Source of the DNA: Peronospora farinosa
Lineage: Eukaryota; Oomycota; Peronosporomycetes; Peronosporales; Peronosporaceae
Length of the DNA: 24,412 nt
Direction of reading: 5' to 3'
NCBI GenBank assembly: GCA_947646735.1
Contig: CANTFK010000649.1
Span: 1 to 24,412 of the forward strand
Shown here: positions 20,208 through 24,412 of the stretch, piece after piece
Numbering within the stretch: position 1 is the stretch's first letter
How the letters are laid out: each line of letters opens with the position of its first letter
Notes under the pieces: generated by a model
What the model was told of the DNA's origin: nothing
Databases searched by the model: none
The model's input: the letters and a program-made list of their open reading frames with translations, nothing else
Position numbers and translations under genes: made by a program

Positions 20208-20225
20208 CACATCTTGAGCTAACTT
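20208..20225. repeat. Target-site duplication, right of LINE copy C
   Basis: Exact copy of 18146-18163. Confidence 0.95.
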
Positions 20226-20878
20226 CGTGCAGGAGCAAGGAGCGGCTGCAAATTAGGTAGGACGCACGTAATGTTGGTAATGAAACTCACTTTTCGAAAA
20301 CACTTCTTTGGCAAACTTTTTACCTTTAAGTTCAATAGCTCGTGTCTAGCTTACGCAACTGTTTGCTGCATGTGTTATATAATTAGCAAGTAAAACATAT
20401 TATTCTGATAAGCAAGTACCAGAGAACTCAATAAAATACTGATGTGATCCTAATCAAGCAGTTTCACCAGAAGATTAACAAAGGTTGTCTTGGACTAAAG
20501 TGATGCTGCGACCGAAAGATTGGTGATAAGCAAGGTTTAAAGTGGTTTTTTTAGCATTACGTAACTAAGGATAACAGCTAGGATTAGCATGTTTAACGAG
20601 TCAGTCAATACCGAGGCCAACGTTTCTTTGGCCACACCGATTCTAGTGATGTGAACACCATAGTCAACACAATGTAACAACCATTTCTTGATCGATTTTC
20701 ATGGTAGTCTGCATCCATACGATCGCAAATGAGATGATGGAGAGCTCGAAGACGTACATGCCAAGTGACTTTTCTCAGTTGTCACATCGTTTCACCGACT
20801 ACGTCGTTGCTATTGATGCCTGCATATAGTGATACCGTGCGTCAATAATGCATCATCACGTTAGTTTTCGTGCTGTCC
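20226..20878. other. Non-coding spacer
   Basis: No gene or element is recognised. The first bases are the original 3' flank of the Rpp21-like gene, displaced by LINE copy C. Confidence 0.5.
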
Positions 20879-20894
20879 GTTCATTGGTTAAATA
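20879..20894 (+). promoter_or_regulatory. Initiator-like element of the 87-residue gene
   Basis: GTTCATTGGTTAAATA fits the start of the oomycete initiator (TCATT) about 100 bases before the ATG at 20983. It lies downstream of the in-frame ATG at 20848, which argues for the later start. Confidence 0.4.
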
Positions 20895-20982
20895 TCATTT
20901 TAGTTTTAATCAATCCGATCCTCCTAAAACCTGCGGTGTTCGCTTCACACACACTACGAAATCCCTTTATAGTCTCTTCGCC

Positions 20983-21345
20983 ATGTCCGCTGCTCGTCTG
21001 AATCAAGTCGTGAAGGAGTTTACAAGCCTCGGTACGTCTTCATTCTGCATTGTATTCGATCCCTCTACGTCTACAAGATCTTTCTAAGTTTCTGGATTTT
21101 ACCCTATTCTCTCTTTCACTCTTGTTGCAGCCCCGTGGGGTGCCCCTGGAGCTCTACTGGTTGGTTGGATGGCCTGGCCCGCACTCTCGCCCGCCTTCAA
21201 AGAAGAGACACTAGGCATCACGTCAACGTCGTCCCTTGTATCTGGTAGCTCAAAGAAAGAATTCTTTCGTGCTTCTGGCAAGTACAAGTACGTTAAAAAT
21301 GAGATTGGTGAGGCTCCGACGCTGGAAGAAGAAGAAGAAGAATAG
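20983..21345 (+). CDS. Small single-span membrane protein with acidic tail (two exons, unknown function)
   Basis: Exon 1 is 20983-21031, the intron is 21032-21130 (GTACGT...TTGTTGCAG, pyrimidine-rich before the acceptor) and exon 2 is 21131-21345. The spliced frame gives 87 residues without a stop. The N terminus (MSAARLNQVVKEFTSL) is a short amphipathic, basic stretch. Then PWGAPGALLVGWMAWPAL is a likely membrane segment, followed by a Lys/Tyr-rich part and a run of six Glu at the end. The composition recalls small nuclear-encoded mitochondrial inner-membrane subunits, but I do not recognise the family. An in-frame ATG at 20848 would add 45 residues; it lies upstream of the initiator-like element and was not chosen. 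The splice was deduced from consensus sites and the joined frame, not from transcripts. Confidence 0.7.
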
Positions 21346-21569
21346 TTGCAATCTTGCACTTCCGTCTCCTCATGACCTTAAGCAGCTTGTATAAAAACAG
21401 AAAAATATACAGAAACACAAGAAGAAGAACGTGGTGATAATTGTCAAAAGTTAGTATTGATACTTATTGCTAAGTTGTCCGTGTTACAACAGGGCGGACA
21501 CGCGTACAGATTCATTACGAGGAAGTTACTTACGGGACTGATACAAGGATCTTTTCCTTCTTCGTTTTT

Positions 21570-22451
21570 TCAGGCTTCTGACTGACGTAAAACGTAGTCT
21601 AGTAAACAACGCGGCTTCTTTGCATTTGCACGGTTGGGTTTCCAGTGACGTTTACGCATGTTTGCAAACCAGTTGCGCACCTGTTGCTCGGCCAGTCCAG
21701 TCTTGTCAGCAATCTCCACCCGCTCATCGGATGACGGGTACGGATTGTCCTTGTGGGCGAGGAACCACGCGACAAGGAACTCGTTGCTCTTCTTAGTAAT
21801 CCGTGACCGCTTGGACAGCCCCGAGCCCAATAAAATCATGCCTTGCGATAAGGCGTCCGAGCACTTGTCCTCGAGCGAAGGGGAGATTGACACAGCTCGA
21901 CGTTTCTGGAGGAGCGAAACCCATGTCTTAGACTCGTGTTTTGGCGTAGGTAAAGGACTCGTCGCCGACTCTTCAATAGATGTTACTGCGTCGATACAAG
22001 CAATACAGACGAACTGCCACATGCGCCAGTAATACAGCACCGCTTTAAGCAACATCAAGTCGGTTGCACTCAGCTCATACTGATCAATGTTCTCCATAAT
22101 ACGATACCAAGACGTGCACGACAGTCCATCCAGCTCCGAAAGCTGATATGCAATAGCCTTGGCCCAAAAAATGTGCTTGGCCGTTCTACCGTCGCAATTG
22201 GCTACTAGTACTGCAAGAAGTTTCGCTGGTTGTGAGATCATGGCCATGAGTTTCTGTGTGAGTGAAAAGAGCGCGTGATCTTGGACCGGCGTCTGCCAGC
22301 ATAGGGCCTGGTGCTTTTCCTCGTCTTGTGTCGCATGACAATTTGTTACAAAAGTGGCAACAGGTGTGTCACTAACCGTCAGCTCCTTTTCCGTTTGCCG
22401 GGATTTCTCCTGAGAATCCAGACGGTAGTTAATGAAATTCGGAAAAGTCAT
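21570..22451 (-). CDS. TALE-type homeodomain transcription factor
   Basis: A likely nuclear DNA-binding protein of 293 residues, starting at the ATG at 22451. The homeodomain lies near the C terminus (about residues 214-270). It has NPYPSSDER with the Pro-Tyr-Pro of the TALE three-residue extension, and recognition helix VRNWFANMRKRHW with the invariant W48, F49, N51 and R53. Position 50 is Ala, where most animal and plant TALE proteins have Ile. The N-terminal 200 residues have no known domain, though KLMAMISQPAKLLAVLVANC and SATDLMLLKAVLYYWRMW look helical. The open frame extends to 22493 but begins there with TTG. The context AAAATGA favours 22451. There is one exon, with a basic, Pro-containing tail after the homeodomain. 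Confidence 0.85.
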   Translation of the reverse strand: MTFPNFINYRLDSQEKSRQTEKELTVSDTPVATFVTNCHATQDEEKHQALCWQTPVQDHALFSLTQKLMAMISQPAKLLAVLVANCDGRTAKHIFWAKAIAYQLSELDGLSCTSWYRIMENIDQYELSATDLMLLKAVLYYWRMWQFVCIACIDAVTSIEESATSPLPTPKHESKTWVSLLQKRRAVSISPSLEDKCSDALSQGMILLGSGLSKRSRITKKSNEFLVAWFLAHKDNPYPSSDERVEIADKTGLAEQQVRNWFANMRKRHWKPNRANAKKPRCLLDYVLRQSEA

Positions 22452-22534
22452 TTTCACAAGTGAGGGACAAGGATGGACTGAAGTACTTGTCAAAAGACGA
22501 AAACGGCACGTTGCAGTGCGTCGTCACCGGTCTT

Positions 22535-22545
22535 TTTATTGGTCA
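22535..22545 (-). promoter_or_regulatory. CCAAT box upstream of the homeobox gene
   Basis: The minus strand reads CCAATAAAAAG about 90 bases before the ATG at 22451. The motif is short and may be chance. Confidence 0.25.
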
Positions 22546-22705
22546 GATGTTTAAAAATTGCGACGCTGCGTATATTTGCACCCCGAAGTTGATGGCCAGT
22601 TTTCATTCTCTGATCATTGACGCGTAAGGTATCAACCGAGTTAATTTGAAATAGTGGTGTCATTGACTGAGAGTTTAAGACTATGAGAATGGAGTTGCTG
22701 GAAGC

Positions 22706-23643
22706 TTGTGCTCGAATGGAGGAAAAGACAATAGCCACGCTATGAAGGACGCAATGCAAGCTTCAGAAAAAGAAAAGAAGTATTTGAGAGAAAGAGCTGC
22801 AACAGCTAACACCATGGCAGATTTATCAAAACACGGAAGACCGGTGGAAGTTGGTGACTCAGTAAACGTGAAGTTTAGGCTTTACGAATTGATGCGGAAA
22901 AGCTTTGGGGCTTGGAATATCAGGTGTTCTGGGCTGCAACGGGAGAACCGCATGATGAAGATGAAAATGTGCTGAAGAGGTCGCACTTGGCACGAAGCAG
23001 ATACACTATTTCTTTTCAAAATGAGGAAGAAAGTTGAGCACGCCGTTAACCATCAGATTTAGGATCACTTCGTGTCTCTTTTGACCCATCACCGCATCAT
23101 TAGACAATAAGTCCGCTGATCTGCTACACTACGAGAGAAAACCGGTTCATGAGGTATGAACCTCCGCAGTTATAATTTGGAGATCAACTGCGGGTAGTGG
23201 AGGCGGCTGCTTAAACTTGGTGTTTCACTAAACTCCGAGACTAAAAAATGGGGATCGCGCCACTTCTAGCTACTATGACGTCGCTTTCACTTCGCATTCA
23301 TGAGGAGTTCAAAGCTGACGGATTAACGAAGCGATAGACCACATGAGCACAATCTGGCTAGCCGTGTCAGAAGGACGCGGGAAAATGGCTGAAATATTGT
23401 CGGAAGTGTGGAGCACTTGTTGACGGTGTAAAAAGAGCTGAAGGATCTCCGCTCATTCAAGACTGGGTTCCAGGAGAAAACACCAACTTGTGTAAAATCT
23501 ATTGGTCTACACATTGTGGAAAAAGTTTGAAGATGGCGAGAAGAAAGCTGCTCTCGTATAGCGGTAATGACATTAACTTGACAGGCTCTCATCGATTAAC
23601 GCCGTTTAAGCCGCGTAAGAAGATGATGGCGAAGAATTTTTAG
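22706..23643 (+). pseudogene. Possible relic of an unidentified coding region
   Basis: A Lys/Glu-rich frame from 22706 (first ATG 22742) contains RPVEVGDSVNVKFRLYE and ends at 22975. The third frame is open around 22890-23040 (DAEKLWGLEYQVFWAATGEP) and again from about 23360 to 23643 (CRKCGALVDGVKRAEGSPL, then a basic end). Frame switching with protein-like stretches suggests a decayed gene or transposon fragment, but no family is recognised and chance is possible. The region has no TSD that I can see. Confidence 0.22.
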
Positions 23644-24028
23644 TTCGTTGTTAACAAACTGAGTCGCGTGGCAAAAGTGTGCAGCCCACATGTACAAACG
23701 GTAGAAGTGTTTCAGCTCAGTTTGGACTACGAACGCCCGGAAATACTCCGTTTCTGATATTCTTTAGTTGTGACACGTATGCTACCTGCCCCGACCCACA
23801 AAAAAAGCGAGGATGCCACGGCTTTATGGTTATTTGCAAGCGCCGACATACTAGGTGCAGCTGCAGTTTTTTTTTACTCAAGACTTGAGATCATGATGCG
23901 TTTGTTACACTTGCGACTACCCAGATTTGGCTATCGCCTACGCTAAATGCAAGGCCTTAGTGGCGAGCTAGTGTCGTTTTTTAAAGAAAACTTTAAGCAG
24001 ATATTTTCTATCTAATCTTCTTCTTCTT
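23644..24028. other. Non-coding spacer
   Basis: No gene is seen. Poly-T (about 23867-23876) and (TTC)n (about 24016-24028) runs are present just before the repeat that starts at 24029. Confidence 0.5.
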
Positions 24029-24412
24029 CTCTATATAATAAAAGAATTGTGTCCGTCCGTTCGTAGTGCTCCTTTTTCGGCATTCGGTTTGGCTAATTCT
24101 GCATTAATGGCTAATTTTGCATTGGCTGATTTTGCATTTTGCATAGATAACAATTCATGATCAGATTTCCATAACAGAATATTGTCCATCCGGTGTGTCT
24201 GCTTCTTTATATATTACATCGACAAAACGATGGGTACACATCAACGTTTTACTTTCAAATATCTGGTTGACTAAGGTAAAGTGATGGGTATGAGTTTTAA
24301 CGGTCACTTCACCAATTGTAGCTGATTCCAATTTAATATGATGACAACACTCGCTTTTGCAATGTGTTTATTATATTTATAAGCCATCTTTTAAAAATGA
24401 ATTTAAAGTGTA
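24029..24412 (+). repeat. Second copy of the Helitron-like repeat (5' part, runs off the window)
   Basis: It begins TCTCTATATAATAAAAGAAT, then GTGTCCGTCCGTTCG and TAGTGCTCC. Three subterminal units of the form CTRATTyTGCATT follow. About 140 bases match 11005-10860 inverted. The later part (24225-24340) matches 1045-1180 directly. The element continues past the window end. Confidence 0.65.

Noticed and set aside
20848..20982. Upstream in-frame start for the 87-residue gene
   Set aside because: The initiator-like element at 20879 lies downstream of that ATG, and the added residues show no targeting pattern.
21099..21359. 86-residue minus-strand frame with poly-Ser
   Set aside because: Antisense of the spliced gene 20983-21345; the Ser run is the GAA repeat read backwards.
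11006..24028. RxLR or Crinkler effector genes
   Set aside because: Looked for RxLR-EER and LxLFLAK-like motifs after signal peptides in the open frames; none found.

Overview
The window looks like a repeat-rich stretch of an oomycete nuclear genome, probably Phytophthora or a relative. The evidence is: two secreted GH131-type glucanase genes; start sites preceded by TCATT-type initiators resembling the oomycete core promoter; short GTACGT/GTAAGT...GCAG introns; and mixed LINE and Helitron-like repeats. No species can be named from the sequence alone.

Layout. Bases 1-11005 are one repeat with a second inserted in it. The outer repeat (1-1165 and 10600-11005) is Helitron-like, with a right edge near 11005 and a body packed with short hairpins. 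It is split by LINE copy A (about 1181-10583, minus strand, about 9.4 kb), flanked by a 16-bp target-site duplication with one mismatch. Copy A carries three coding blocks: ORF1 with a CCHC knuckle, ORF2 with an OTU-like cysteine protease domain, and ORF3 with APE endonuclease, reverse transcriptase and a C-terminal zinc finger. All three are broken by a few stops and frameshifts.

Bases 11006-24028 form a gene-bearing island. It holds two minus-strand GH131 genes (12025-12825 and 16636-17595), a small zinc-ribbon gene possibly encoding an RNase P/MRP Rpp21/Rpr2-like subunit (17758-18155, spliced), a spliced 87-residue gene with one membrane segment (20983-21345), and a TALE-type homeobox gene (21570-22451, minus). 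Three more LINE remnants lie here: copy B (13596-14320, 15-bp TSD), copy C (18164-20207, 18-bp TSD) and a short fragment D (about 15720-15805). Copy C landed at the stop codon of the Rpp21-like gene, and the duplicated target keeps that stop intact. A near-perfect 49-bp palindrome lies at 14437-14485.

Bases 24029-24412 start a second copy of the outer repeat, inverted relative to the end at 11005, so the gene island is bounded by two outward-facing copies. The host genes are unrelated in function and do not form a pathway. The most unusual content is the OTU-bearing long LINE, the hairpin array, the palindrome, and the LINE insertion at a stop codon.
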